Part shown: one piece after another, positions 26,073-35,116 of the stretch
Layout of the letters: the number at the start of each line of letters is the position of its first letter
Position numbering within the stretch: the first letter of the stretch is position 1
Assembly: GCA_016782865.1 (NCBI GenBank)
Contig: JADHXR010000019.1
Coordinates: 1 to 63,329, forward strand
Direction: 5' to 3'
From: Phycisphaerae bacterium
GTDB lineage: Bacteria; Planctomycetota; Phycisphaerae; Sedimentisphaerales; Anaerobacaceae
DNA: 63,329 nucleotides
Program-made: the position numbers and the translations under genes
The notes under the pieces: generated by a model
What the model saw: only the letters and a program-made list of their open reading frames with translations
Database searches by the model: none
Told to the model about the DNA's origin: nothing

Positions 26073-27419
26073 TGGGGCTGGTTCTGGTATCTCGTCGGCC
26101 GGCGGGGGAGCATCCTGTTCGAGATTCAAGGTTTTCTTCAAAGTGTGCCGGGCCAGAAGCCTCCGTTGGGATTGGGTTATCTGCTTTAGGCTTGGCGACC
26201 ACTCGGCTGTTGACTGGGCGAAGCCCGCCGCCGATGTGGCTTCGGCGATATCGGACAACTTGATGTTCGCCGGGTCCCTGGCGGGGAAGTACCCAACCGC
26301 GGGATGGGATGTTCTGACTATGAGTCCACTGCCGACAAGGTGATCGAGAATTTTCTCCCCGAACTCTGCGGGGATATCCAGCTTGCTGCATATATCCTCC
26401 GGCGGGACCGGAGCCTGATTCGTCTCGAATGCCGCAGCGATTTCTCTGACAACATTGATTAAGGTAAGATCGTTGGCGATGAAGCAATCCTGCGTCTCCT
26501 TGGCCGCGGCGATCTCGGCAGCGTCGAGGGTCTTCAGGTGCTGTGTGGTGAATGTCAACTGCAGGCCGAAAAGCACTATGAGCCAGGTGATGTAGATCCA
26601 GAGCACTGTCATTGGGACCAAGGCCATCACACCATAGACAGTGCGGTACATTTTCAGTTCCGTTATGCAGTATCCGAAGATGCCCTTGGCCGCCACCCAG
26701 ACCAAAGCTGCAACCACCGCGCCCCAGATGGCGGCTTTGGCGTTGACTTTTGTGTTGGGCAAGACAAAATAGAGCAGAAAGAAGGCGACGACGGCCACGC
26801 CGTAGGACAATACCGACGGCGCGATTTCCGGAAGGACGGTTTCCCGTTTTGTGACCAGGTATATGCCGACGCCCACAAGCAGCGGCCCGAGAGTCAGCAG
26901 CGCCCAATAGCTGATAATTCGATGCAGAAAATTCCTGCCCGTGGCGACGTGCCAAATATTGTTGAACGATTTCTCTATTGTCCCCAGCAGAGACAGGGCA
27001 GCCCAAATCACGATCAGCACACTGAACAGTCCGATCTGTCCCTTGTTTGTCTCGGCGAAAAACCTTGCGACTATTCCATCGATGTGAGCGGTGAGCGGCT
27101 TGGTTTGCTCGGGGTCATCCCCGCTGGGAGCCGGGTTTTCAAAAGCTGAAAAGTTGGCCTCGCGATAGACAAAATTCTTCATCTTCTCGCCGATCTCACC
27201 GTAGCGGGGAAAAGACTGAAATATGAGAAGTGTCACGATGGCCAGCGGCACAATCCCGAAGACCGTGTGATACGACAGGGCGGCGGCCTGCTGGCCCGAG
27301 CGGTTCTTCTCCAAGAGCCGGGCGCAATGTGACCACAGCTTGATTTGAAAAACAACAAAGCGACTTGCCTTGCCGAGCTGCGTACTTGGTGTGGACAAAA
27401 GCTCATTGAGCTTCAGCAT
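26055..27419 (-). CDS. YihY/BrkB-family membrane protein with extra C-terminal domain
   Basis: A 454-residue protein of the YihY/BrkB family (formerly called RNase BN). The membrane part, about residues 30-300, has six helices with AAALSYHTVFGIVPLAIVTL, NIWHVATGRNFLHRIISYWA, the PNTKVNAKAAIWGAVVAAL block and YGVMALVPMTVLWIYITW. Residues 320-454 form an extra domain with a winged-helix look (DICSKLDIPAEFGEKILDHL then GLIVRTSHPAVGYF). It lies 47 bases downstream of the AsmA-like gene. Family function is unsettled. Confidence 0.88.
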   Translation of the reverse strand: MLKLNELLSTPSTQLGKASRFVVFQIKLWSHCARLLEKNRSGQQAAALSYHTVFGIVPLAIVTLLIFQSFPRYGEIGEKMKNFVYREANFSAFENPAPSGDDPEQTKPLTAHIDGIVARFFAETNKGQIGLFSVLIVIWAALSLLGTIEKSFNNIWHVATGRNFLHRIISYWALLTLGPLLVGVGIYLVTKRETVLPEIAPSVLSYGVAVVAFFLLYFVLPNTKVNAKAAIWGAVVAALVWVAAKGIFGYCITELKMYRTVYGVMALVPMTVLWIYITWLIVLFGLQLTFTTQHLKTLDAAEIAAAKETQDCFIANDLTLINVVREIAAAFETNQAPVPPEDICSKLDIPAEFGEKILDHLVGSGLIVRTSHPAVGYFPARDPANIKLSDIAEATSAAGFAQSTAEWSPSLKQITQSQRRLLARHTLKKTLNLEQDAPPPADEIPEPAPSEVLG

Positions 27420-27466
27420 CTTTATCCCCTTTCAGTTTTGCCGAATGCGGCAGGGACTCAATTGCA

Positions 27467-30400
27467 TCACTTTAACAAACCTTCCAGGGCCTTTTGCAAC
27501 TGATCTTCCAGTTGTCCCTTGAGCTGCTCTTCGAGTAGTTTGCCCATATCGAGTTCTGGTTTGTCAACAGTGCCTTTTAGCGGCAATGTAATCCTTCTAC
27601 CGCGACTATCTCTGCCGACTCTCGCCGTTCTGCCGGCGCTAGTGTAGGGCAAAGTCACCGTCATATCCAGACTCTTATCCAAACCGATCACTCCTTTAAA
27701 GTTGACCGGGTTATCGCCTATATCGACCTGCATGTTTTCGTATCGGAGAAAACCCTTCTGCAAAACAAACCTCGTAGGATGGATCGTGATATCTGTGCCG
27801 CGGGGATCGCCGCTGCTTGCCGTGAGGATTTGTCCCATCAGATTAGAAGCCTGCAAGCGCACCCGGTTCATCGAAATCGTGCCGATGATCACTGTGTCGT
27901 TTTTTGCTTTGGCCTTGAGCGGTATGACCAGTTGTTCGCAATTGAAGTTTGCGATGCCTGCGACATTGACGGCGTCTGCAAATATTGGATTGACATATTT
28001 CAAAAGCTTGCCCGTTGTCTCGTCGTTGATCTTGATATCTTTTATCATCTGCATCGGCTTGGCGGCTTTGAACAGTGCGGGCTCCTGCTTGAAGTCCGCT
28101 TCGCCGGCAAAGCTGAATTGACCTTCGTTGACGGTCGTCACAAACGGTGCGATCTTCAACAATCCGTTCTGAACCTGGATCTCAACGTCGGTGTGGCCGA
28201 AATTCAGTCCCATATAAGCGGCTTTTTCAAAACCCGGTTTGGCCTGAGCACTGAGGTTGGGCATGAGCTTCTCCGACTGGGCCACCGGGTACTCGCTGAG
28301 AAAATTGACTGCATCTTTCCTTTTGCCTTCCAGCGTCAGGCCCTCGGGTAAAAACGGTGCCGCCACGGTGCTGACCGCCGACCAGTCGTATTCGAGTTCC
28401 GCCTTTCCGGCCAACCTGGTCTTATCGCCCTCGGTGAGCCGGCTGAATTCGCCCTTGTTGATCTTTATTTGCGGGCTTTCCAACTGCAAGCTCCTGACAT
28501 TGACCGCCTTTTGATTCGGATCGACCTCGGCTTCGAACGTGAGCGTGACTTCGTTCGGCTCAAAAGGTTTTTCCTGCCCGGGGTAGATAAGTTTCAGGCC
28601 CTCGATTCTGGTCGAGTCGGTTGTGATCTTGTAGATGTTCTTGTCGGAGTCGACCGAAAGTGTCGAATCGGCTATGCCGGTCAATTGCATCTCCTTCGGC
28701 AAAGACGCGAGCAAAACGCCGAACGGAAGGAGTTTTTCGAGGTCGACTTTCTTTGCAGATACAGTAGCGTGCAAAGGCTTTGCCGATTCCTTGTTCAGAG
28801 GCACGACGCCGTCCTCTACGGCGATCTGGCCGAAACTTGCACTGGCTTTGATCGAATCGATGGTCACAAAGTTGTTTTTCGTATCCACATCAACGGCAAA
28901 GTCTATGTTGGCCATCGGTTCGGCGGCGCTTAGCCCGTCTTGCGAACTCAAGCGAAGGTTCTTGATCTGGGCCGAGCCGGACGCTGCGATTCTTTCTTCC
29001 TTGATGGAGATCAGGCCCTTTTCCACAAGCTCGCCTGACATCCGGTACTTGCCCATGTTTATGAACTGCCCCAGCTCCGATTGAAGTTTCGCCAGGTCTG
29101 CCTGAGCATCGTAAGTGAGCGATTCGATCCGGCCCGTACATATGATCCTGGCAAAGGGAGCCGTGATATCCAGCTTATCGAAAGTTATGCCGGCCTTGTC
29201 CGATGAAACAAGCGTCTCGGCGATTATGGATTCCGACAGCGAGGCTTTCTTGCCATCCACCGTGCCCTCCAATCCGGCGATTGTCGCGTTGGCTCGCATC
29301 TGTCTTTTTCCGGCCTGAGTGGAGGTCGCGACATTGCCTGTAAGCCGGCCCGAAGTCACTTGTGTGCCCTCTTTGAGTCCCAGGGTTTTGGGCATCTGCG
29401 ACAAGACGGCGGCCAAGTCGCAGTTGAAATCACCCTTCAAATCGTAATTTGAATCGGCCTCGAAGAAATCACCCACAGACTTGAAGGTGGTCGGGATAAC
29501 GCCGCTGGCCGTAACAGAGGCCCAATCGCTTTCGATCAGCAGGGCGTCGATGTTTATCGTTTCCTTCTGGCGGTCCAGCTTCACGCTTACATCCAGGCCG
29601 GAGGTTCTGAATCTGTCGCCTTTTAGCTTGGCGCCCGTCACGTCGAGATTCTTGCCTTTGATGCCGGCGGTCAGGTTTTCAAATCGCCCGTCCTTGATTC
29701 GACTCTTCACATCACCGGCGACAACACCTTTGGCTTGAATCTCGACGCCAGCCAATGCAAAGATCGGCCCCAGAGATTCAAGATTCAGGTCGTCGACTTT
29801 GACGGTCAGGTGACCGCTCGTTCCTCTGAGACTCCAACCGGTTCTCGGCTTGCCGGTGACATGGCCGGTCACTTGAATCTCCGATGGCTTGTCCGGCTGC
29901 GCTACAGCCATCTTCAGGTCGAAATCTGTTTGCTGTCCCGATGGCTGCAGGTTCACTCGCGAGTTTATCGCCGAAAGCTCGATAGTCCCGGATTCAGGAT
30001 CGGTTATCTTCACATTGCCGTCGTTAAGAACGAGATCAATTCTCTTGACTGGCAATACTACGGGCATTGTTGCTCCCGAGGCGGATGGTCCGGCGCCCGG
30101 ACTCGGGGCCTCTGCCACCTGCGGATCTTTGAGAGTGATCTCTACGCTTGGCTTGTCAATCAGAGTTTCGCCGAAGGATAGATTGCCGGTCAGGATGGAA
30201 CCGTAGGACGGTTTTGTGCAGACCCGCTCCACATGGACAGAGATATGGCCCGCATCGTCATTAAAGCTGAGGTTCGCGACCTTGATGCCTTTGAGCCAGC
30301 CCATTGACAGATCGGCGAAATCCGCTTTACCGGCAATCGCGCCGTTGATCCTGGCCAGTATCATCCGGCGGCCTTTCTCGGATGATATAAACGCCGGCAC

Positions 30401-30511
30401 GAGCAAGACCACCAGCACGATCAGAACGACTATGAGCGCTAACGCCAGCTTGAGTGTCTTTGTAACGGCCCTTTTCCGCGGTTTGATCTTCGAGCTTCTT
30501 TCAACTCGCAT
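27467..30511 (-). CDS. AsmA-like giant envelope protein
   Basis: A 1014-residue protein with a basic N-terminus, one membrane helix at about residues 19-42 and a very long strand-rich body with repeated short motifs such as LNDGNVKITDPESGTIELSA and VRLQASNLMGQILTASSGD. This is the layout of AsmA-like proteins, which form grooved bridges moving phospholipids between inner and outer membranes. The end is basic and helical (LEEQLKGQLEDQLQKALEGL). It sits between frr and the YihY gene. Family is inferred from architecture. Confidence 0.75.
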   Translation of the reverse strand: MRVERSSKIKPRKRAVTKTLKLALALIVVLIVLVVLLVPAFISSEKGRRMILARINGAIAGKADFADLSMGWLKGIKVANLSFNDDAGHISVHVERVCTKPSYGSILTGNLSFGETLIDKPSVEITLKDPQVAEAPSPGAGPSASGATMPVVLPVKRIDLVLNDGNVKITDPESGTIELSAINSRVNLQPSGQQTDFDLKMAVAQPDKPSEIQVTGHVTGKPRTGWSLRGTSGHLTVKVDDLNLESLGPIFALAGVEIQAKGVVAGDVKSRIKDGRFENLTAGIKGKNLDVTGAKLKGDRFRTSGLDVSVKLDRQKETINIDALLIESDWASVTASGVIPTTFKSVGDFFEADSNYDLKGDFNCDLAAVLSQMPKTLGLKEGTQVTSGRLTGNVATSTQAGKRQMRANATIAGLEGTVDGKKASLSESIIAETLVSSDKAGITFDKLDITAPFARIICTGRIESLTYDAQADLAKLQSELGQFINMGKYRMSGELVEKGLISIKEERIAASGSAQIKNLRLSSQDGLSAAEPMANIDFAVDVDTKNNFVTIDSIKASASFGQIAVEDGVVPLNKESAKPLHATVSAKKVDLEKLLPFGVLLASLPKEMQLTGIADSTLSVDSDKNIYKITTDSTRIEGLKLIYPGQEKPFEPNEVTLTFEAEVDPNQKAVNVRSLQLESPQIKINKGEFSRLTEGDKTRLAGKAELEYDWSAVSTVAAPFLPEGLTLEGKRKDAVNFLSEYPVAQSEKLMPNLSAQAKPGFEKAAYMGLNFGHTDVEIQVQNGLLKIAPFVTTVNEGQFSFAGEADFKQEPALFKAAKPMQMIKDIKINDETTGKLLKYVNPIFADAVNVAGIANFNCEQLVIPLKAKAKNDTVIIGTISMNRVRLQASNLMGQILTASSGDPRGTDITIHPTRFVLQKGFLRYENMQVDIGDNPVNFKGVIGLDKSLDMTVTLPYTSAGRTARVGRDSRGRRITLPLKGTVDKPELDMGKLLEEQLKGQLEDQLQKALEGLLK

Positions 30512-30621
30512 TGCCTCGGCCCCCTCAATAGTATTGGGACATCTTCACAAAAGAGCATAAGAACGCACCGCACGCAATTGGCACCGGGCAAACCTATGAT
30601 TCGTGAGTTTCTCCCGACAAA

Positions 30622-31182
30622 TCAGTCGAGCATTATTTCGTCCGATTTGCTCTCGATCAGCTCGTCCACTTTATCGGCGTATTTCTTGATTATGTCCTCG
30701 ACCAGCTTTTTGCCCTTTTCAAGGTCGTCTTCGGTGATGAGCTTATCTTTCTGCTGCTTTTCAAGTAGCTTGTTTGCTTCTCTTCGTATGTTGCGAGTGG
30801 TGACCTTTGTTTGCTCGCCGGTCTGTTTGGCCTGCTGGACAAGCTGCCTTCTTCTTTCCTCGCTGAGCGCCGGGATGTTGAGCCTGATTATCTTGCCGTC
30901 GATGATCGGCGCGATGCTCAGGTCGCTGGCTTTGATCGCCTTTTCGATCTCCTTAATGGAAGACGGGTCGAACGGCTTGATCACAATCATATCCATCTGC
31001 GGCGTTGCGAGCGTAGCCATTTGTTTGAGAGGCGTGGGCGTTCCATAGAAATCGGCCCTTATGTTTTCAACCAGCCCGGTCGAAGCCCTGCCGCTGCGGA
31101 CGGTCTTCAACTCGCCCTGGAGGATTTCGAGAGTTTTTTTCATTTTGGATTCGGTGTCCGCGACTATCTCTTGAGTAGGCAT
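30622..31182 (-). CDS. frr: Ribosome recycling factor
   Basis: A 186-residue ribosome recycling factor, which with EF-G splits post-termination ribosomes. Hallmarks: LKTVRSGRASTGLVENIRAD, YGTPTPLKQMATLATPQMD, FDPSSIKEIEKAI and NIPALSEERRRQLVQQAKQ, then the long helical end. TAGGATTTG, about eight bases before ATG 31182, serves as ribosome binding site and belongs to the dispersed repeat filling the pyrH-frr gap. Confidence 0.97.
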   Translation of the reverse strand: MPTQEIVADTESKMKKTLEILQGELKTVRSGRASTGLVENIRADFYGTPTPLKQMATLATPQMDMIVIKPFDPSSIKEIEKAIKASDLSIAPIIDGKIIRLNIPALSEERRRQLVQQAKQTGEQTKVTTRNIRREANKLLEKQQKDKLITEDDLEKGKKLVEDIIKKYADKVDELIESKSDEIMLD

Positions 31183-31350
31183 CTTGTCAAATCCTAAATG
31201 TTAAATGCTAAACCCTAAATCCTAGACAATATCGAAGCCTCAGAATCCTAATGTTCAAAAGAGAGCATACAACCTGCTGTTTTGAATTTCGATATTTGAA
31301 TTTTGAATTTGTTTAGGATATAGAAATTAGAATTTAGAGTTTCTTCCATG
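31183..31350. repeat. A+T-rich palindromic heptamer repeat filling the pyrH-frr gap
   Basis: The gap holds six 7-bp units from 31188 (CAAATCC, TAAATGT, TAAATGC, TAAACCC, TAAATCC, TAGACAA), then AATGTTCAAAAG, a spacer, TTTTGAATTTCG, and a facing arm ending AATTTGTTTAGGATATAG. The two sides are imperfect inverted copies. It shares the core TAAATCCtArACAA with the gaps at 53896-54060 and 57823-57977, and the string TTCGATATTGTCT (minus strand) with the former. Confidence 0.8.
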
Positions 31351-32079
31351 TTACGAGCCACGAATCAGTGTGCCGACGTGCTCGCCACAAATAGCCTTTT
31401 TGATGTTACCCTTTTCGAAAATGTTCAAAACAATAATTGGGATGTTGCTATTGCTGCAAAGACTTATCGCCGCCTGATCCATTATCTTGAGCTTCTTCGT
31501 CAGCACCTCGTCGTAGGAGAGCTTGTCAAAAAGCTCTGCGTCCGAATGTGTCAGAGGGTCACCGCTGTAAACACCGGCGACCTTTGTCGCCTTTATGAGC
31601 AGATCCACATCGAGTTCCGAAGCCCGCAGCGCGGCGCAGGTATCGGTGGTGAAGAATGGATTGCCGGTTCCGCCGGCCAGTATCACAACCCTACCCTGCT
31701 CGAAGTGCCGAAGGGCCCTTCGACGGATGAACTGCTCGCACATCGCCGGGACTTCTATAGCACTGAGGACCCTCGTCGACTGGCCGAGCTTCTCGAGCGT
31801 CTCCTGCACGGCACAGGCGTTAATAATGGTAGCCAGCATCCCCATGTAATCGGCCGTATTTCTGGGTATGTGGCTCCTCTGGGAGAAGCTCTCTCCTCGA
31901 AGGAAATTACCTCCGCCGACCACGATGGCAACCTGCGGTCCCAGCTTGCAGATATCCGCTATCCTCTCGGCAATCGAAACCAGGGCAGAGCCGTCAATTC
32001 CAAATTGACCCGGTTTGCAAAAGCTCTCGCCCGAAAGCTTCAACAGCACACGATGATATTTGCTCTCTGCCATTTCCAT
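31351..32079 (-). CDS. pyrH: UMP kinase
   Basis: A 242-residue UMP kinase of the amino-acid-kinase fold, phosphorylating UMP to UDP. Blocks are RVLLKLSGESF, QVAIVVGGGNFLRG, ADYMGMLATIINA, VVILAGGTGNPFFTTDTCAA and LLIKATKVAGVYSGDP, then ISLCSNSNIPIIVLNI. The frame is open to 32121; ATG 32079 or 32073 gives the family N-terminus. The rpsB-tsf-pyrH-frr order is intact. The gap to tsf (128 bases) holds further A+T-rich repeat-like sequence. Confidence 0.96.
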   Translation of the reverse strand: MEMAESKYHRVLLKLSGESFCKPGQFGIDGSALVSIAERIADICKLGPQVAIVVGGGNFLRGESFSQRSHIPRNTADYMGMLATIINACAVQETLEKLGQSTRVLSAIEVPAMCEQFIRRRALRHFEQGRVVILAGGTGNPFFTTDTCAALRASELDVDLLIKATKVAGVYSGDPLTHSDAELFDKLSYDEVLTKKLKIMDQAAISLCSNSNIPIIVLNIFEKGNIKKAICGEHVGTLIRGS

Positions 32080-32207
32080 GAACCAAAGATTGAAAGTGAA
32101 ATATAACAAATGCCAAATCACCTTCGGCGAGCCTCATTAAAACAGCCCGCGAAGCGGCTCATCAATTTTGATATTTAATTTTTGATTCTTAGTCTTCCAA
32201 AGGCCTG

Positions 32208-33074
32208 TTATCCAAGTTCAAATCGGACAAATCTCCTTATCTTTGCCTGGCCGCCGGCCTCTTTGGCGGCGTTCGCAAGGACCTGCTCAACGGTCTTGCT
32301 ATCGTCCTTGACAAATGCCTGCCGAAGAAGGCAATTCTCGGCGAAGAACTTCTTCATCTTGCCTTCCACTATCTTATCGGCAATCTCGGCGGGCTTGTTC
32401 TTAGCTTGTTCGGCAAAAATGGCCTTTTCCCGCTCAATTGTCGCCGGATCAATCTGATCTTTATCCAGCGTCAAAGGCTTTGTCGCCGTTACGTGCATTG
32501 CGATATCGCAGGCCGTCTGCTTGATCGCCTCGGCGTCAGCCGTTGCGTCGTCGCCGGTCTCGATCTGGACCATTGTCCCGACTTTATGGTTGAAGTGAAC
32601 GTACGTGCTGATAAGTCCCGGGCCTTCGAGCTTGTATTTCGTGTAGTCACCCACTTCCGTCTTTTCGCCGGTCTTGCTGACAATCTCGGCTAACATATCA
32701 CTGAATTTCCTGCCGTCGATAGCAGTCGCAAGGATGTTCTCAGCGCCTTCGTCAGCCGTACAGGCCAGGGCGAAGTCGGTTAGAGCTTGCGCAGTGGCGA
32801 CAAAAGCGTCACTCTTGGCCACAAAATCCGTCTCGCAGCAAAGTGTTGCCAAAACGGATGTCTTACCGTCGTCGCTGCTTTTGTTCACGACCAGACCTTC
32901 GCAAGCAGCGCGCCCCGCTCGCTTGGCCAGAGTGGCAAGGCCCTTCTTTCTCAGTAAATCCATTGCCTGCTCGACATCTCCGTCAGCTTCCTGGAGTGCC
33001 TTCTTGCAGTCCATCATTCCCTGACCGCTCATCTTCCGCAGCTCCATAACCATCGCTGCTGAAATATCCGCCAT
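32208..33074 (-). CDS. tsf: Elongation factor Ts
   Basis: A 288-residue EF-Ts, the GDP exchange factor of EF-Tu. The N-terminal domain has VMELRKMSGQGMMDCKKALQ and LRKKGLATLAKRAGRAACEG; the core shows CCETDFVAKSDAFVATAQAL, YVHFNHKVGTMVQIE and DIAMHVTATKPLTL. ATG 33074 has AGGAG at the right distance; the frame running to 33314 is an overlap artefact with rpsB. It lies 109 bases downstream of rpsB. Confidence 0.97.
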   Translation of the reverse strand: MADISAAMVMELRKMSGQGMMDCKKALQEADGDVEQAMDLLRKKGLATLAKRAGRAACEGLVVNKSSDDGKTSVLATLCCETDFVAKSDAFVATAQALTDFALACTADEGAENILATAIDGRKFSDMLAEIVSKTGEKTEVGDYTKYKLEGPGLISTYVHFNHKVGTMVQIETGDDATADAEAIKQTACDIAMHVTATKPLTLDKDQIDPATIEREKAIFAEQAKNKPAEIADKIVEGKMKKFFAENCLLRQAFVKDDSKTVEQVLANAAKEAGGQAKIRRFVRFELG

Positions 33075-33183
33075 ATCAAAAACTCCTATTCTCTCATGGT
33101 TCGTGGATTGGTGTTCGCATATTACACAAGCCGACGGCAAGGCCGCCGACCAAGTACCGAGAACTCCTCTTCTCACCGCCGTT

Positions 33184-34101
33184 CTATTCGGCCGGCCGCT
33201 GCTCGGTTTGACTTTCCGGTGAGATCGCCTCTGTTGCAGGTGCAGCCGGCGCGGTTGGAGTCGCGGGCGTCTCGGGCGCCGCAGGTGGTGCGGCAGGCGC
33301 CGGGTGCTGCTCAACCGCAGCTACAGCCTTGGGTCTCTCTTCGCGGGCCCGTGCCATTGCCGGCCTCCTGGAACGAACGCGCCTGGGCCGCTGGGGTACT
33401 GCTTCCTGACGAGCCGCAGTCATCGTCTTACCTATCGCTACCGCGTCGGCCAACTCGTTGAGTATCAGGTCGACCGCTCTGATGGAATCATCGTTTGCCG
33501 GAATCGCCACGTCCACCGTGTCGGGGTCCGAATCGGTGTCGAGAAGTCCCACCGTGGCAATCTCCAGCTTTGTGGCTTCCCTCAGGGCGAGATACTCTTT
33601 CTTTGCGTCGACCACTATAACAGCACCGGGCAGGCGGGACATGGCCCTGACGCCCTGGAGGTTAGTTCGTATCTTTCGCATCTCGCGTTTGAGTCTTGAG
33701 GCCTGCTTTTTACTTTCGCTGTCGAGTGTTCCGTCTTCAGCCATTGCCTCCAACTGTTCGAGTCTTTGCAGTCGGGACCTTATCGTCCTGAAATTGGTGA
33801 GCATTCCGCCGAGCCACCGTTGGGAAATGTAATGCATCCCGCACTTTGCGGCAACAGCTTCAACCGCCTTTTGGGCCTGACGCTTCGTGCCTACGAAGAC
33901 GACGTCTTTGCCCGAGGATACCACCTCCACAATCAGTTTCTTGGCTATCAACAAGCCTTTTAAGGTACTCTTGACATCAATAATATGGATATTACCACGT
34001 TTTGCGAAAATGAAAGGAGCCATCTTCGGGTTCCACCGGCTGACGCCGTGTCCGAAATGCACACCTGCGTTAATAAGTTTCCTTGCCAGCTCTTTAGCCA
34101 C
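33184..34101 (-). CDS. rpsB: 30S ribosomal protein S2 with Pro/Ala-rich tail
   Basis: A 305-residue S2. Conserved blocks: LINAGVHFGHGVSRWNPKMA, FIFAKRGNIHIIDV, VGTKRQAQKAVEAVA, YISQRWLGGMLTNFRTI and DTDSDPDTVDVAIPANDDSI. The start is taken as GTG 34101, which has GGAG upstream. After the usual core (about 230 residues) comes an Arg-rich stretch and about 60 residues of Pro/Ala/Glu low complexity ending QRPAE. It heads the rpsB-tsf-pyrH-frr cluster. Confidence 0.97.
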   Translation of the reverse strand: MAKELARKLINAGVHFGHGVSRWNPKMAPFIFAKRGNIHIIDVKSTLKGLLIAKKLIVEVVSSGKDVVFVGTKRQAQKAVEAVAAKCGMHYISQRWLGGMLTNFRTIRSRLQRLEQLEAMAEDGTLDSESKKQASRLKREMRKIRTNLQGVRAMSRLPGAVIVVDAKKEYLALREATKLEIATVGLLDTDSDPDTVDVAIPANDDSIRAVDLILNELADAVAIGKTMTAARQEAVPQRPRRVRSRRPAMARAREERPKAVAAVEQHPAPAAPPAAPETPATPTAPAAPATEAISPESQTEQRPAE

Positions 34102-34371
34102 AAAATATCTCCAAACAATTTTCAAAACCTGAGTTCATACACTTCACACAAATAGACAAGCTATGGAAACTAATGCAATTCGGACGATATGTCAAGAATT
34201 TATGTTGAGAATTTTTCCGCCGTATTTGGGCATGATTCTCGGTTTCAGCCAAGCCTGGGCCGACGTCGCCGGGGCCGACCCCACCAAAAAGTACGAATAT
34301 CCCCTGCTCCCCCGCTTCACCGCCTGACGCGTTTCCACCACCCCAAGGGCCGATAACTTCGGGCCTTTTCT

Positions 34372-34534
34372 TAGGCTCTGTCGGAAAACTCGATCTGGCT
34401 TCGAGCGGCTCATTTTCCGCCTGACTGCATCCGGCTGCATCGACGATATAGCCAATATCGCCTTCTTCGCCGTCTTTGCCAGGCAAAAAACCGCTCGCTC
34501 TCGGGCCGACGATGGAGTTTTCCGACAGAGCCTA
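34372..34534. mobile_element. Small inverted-repeat element (MITE-like)
   Basis: TAGGCTCTGTCGGAAAACTC at 34372-34391 and its exact reverse complement at 34515-34534 bound 163 bases, with TA at both outer ends. Perfect 20-bp termini around a short non-coding core are what a miniature transposable element shows. The right end supplies the TAG stop of the gene at 34532. A composite hairpin is the alternative. Confidence 0.6.
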
Positions 34535-34957
34535 GTACCAGATCGTAATTATGATGTTGGGCTCGACCTTCTTGCCCACGACGTCGCCTGTGACGACATT
34601 CGTTCGTTTCACTATGACATCCGGGTTGGCTTTCAGCCAACGGGCGATCTGCTCTTCAAGAAAAGTGATAGCACCACCGTGCAGTTTCGTGAAGAATGTT
34701 TTGACGCCCACTATGCGGTCGGTGGAGATTATTCTTGCGGTCGTTTTTTCGCCTGTCAAAGTCGATCTGCTCGGTTTTGCCGCCGGCTGTGGGGTCGCAA
34801 CCTTCGGCGCCCGGGCAGTGCCGCCGCCCAAATCAAGGGGCGCATGTGAAACGCCGCTTTCGCCCGGGCCGATATTGTCAAAAGGGATCGGCCCGTCGAG
34901 GGAGATCGGTTCATTGAGGTCTTGAGGGCCAAAATTGCTGGCATCAAAATTGTCCAT
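34532..34957 (-). CDS. Small unknown protein upstream of an inverted-repeat element
   Basis: A 141-residue protein with a disordered, Pro/Gly-rich first half (ending about residue 75) and a conserved-looking domain: FFTKLHGGAITFLEEQIARW, LKANPDVIVKRTNVVTGDV and EPNIIITIWY. No signal peptide or helix in the membrane. I recall such domains in other planctomycetes but no function. The stop codon lies exactly at the inverted-repeat boundary, so the original C-terminus may have been altered. It lies downstream of the secretin gene on the same strand. Confidence 0.55.
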   Translation of the reverse strand: MDNFDASNFGPQDLNEPISLDGPIPFDNIGPGESGVSHAPLDLGGGTARAPKVATPQPAAKPSRSTLTGEKTTARIISTDRIVGVKTFFTKLHGGAITFLEEQIARWLKANPDVIVKRTNVVTGDVVGKKVEPNIIITIWY

Positions 34958-35116
34958 AGACTGTCCCTTAACTAAGAATCAAGCTCCTGTAATTACACTG
35001 GGGATGAACTGCAGCCGACAATCAGACAAAAACAACAGTATGATCTGAATAGAGACACCATTTTGTTCTGTTTGTCTTTTCCAGTCTTGTCAAGTTCTGC
35101 TCTCGGTTTGTCCTCG

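Noticed and set aside
25945..27006. 353-residue minus-strand frame overlapping the YihY gene
   Set aside because: Arg/Gly/Ser-rich shadow in another frame of the recognised membrane protein.
33074..33314. N-terminal extension of the tsf frame
   Set aside because: Overlaps rpsB; the ATG at 33074 has the proper ribosome binding site and family N-terminus.
34094..34486. Minus-strand frames through the inverted-repeat element
   Set aside because: Gly-rich, no start signals; they cross the element's left arm, so coding is unlikely.
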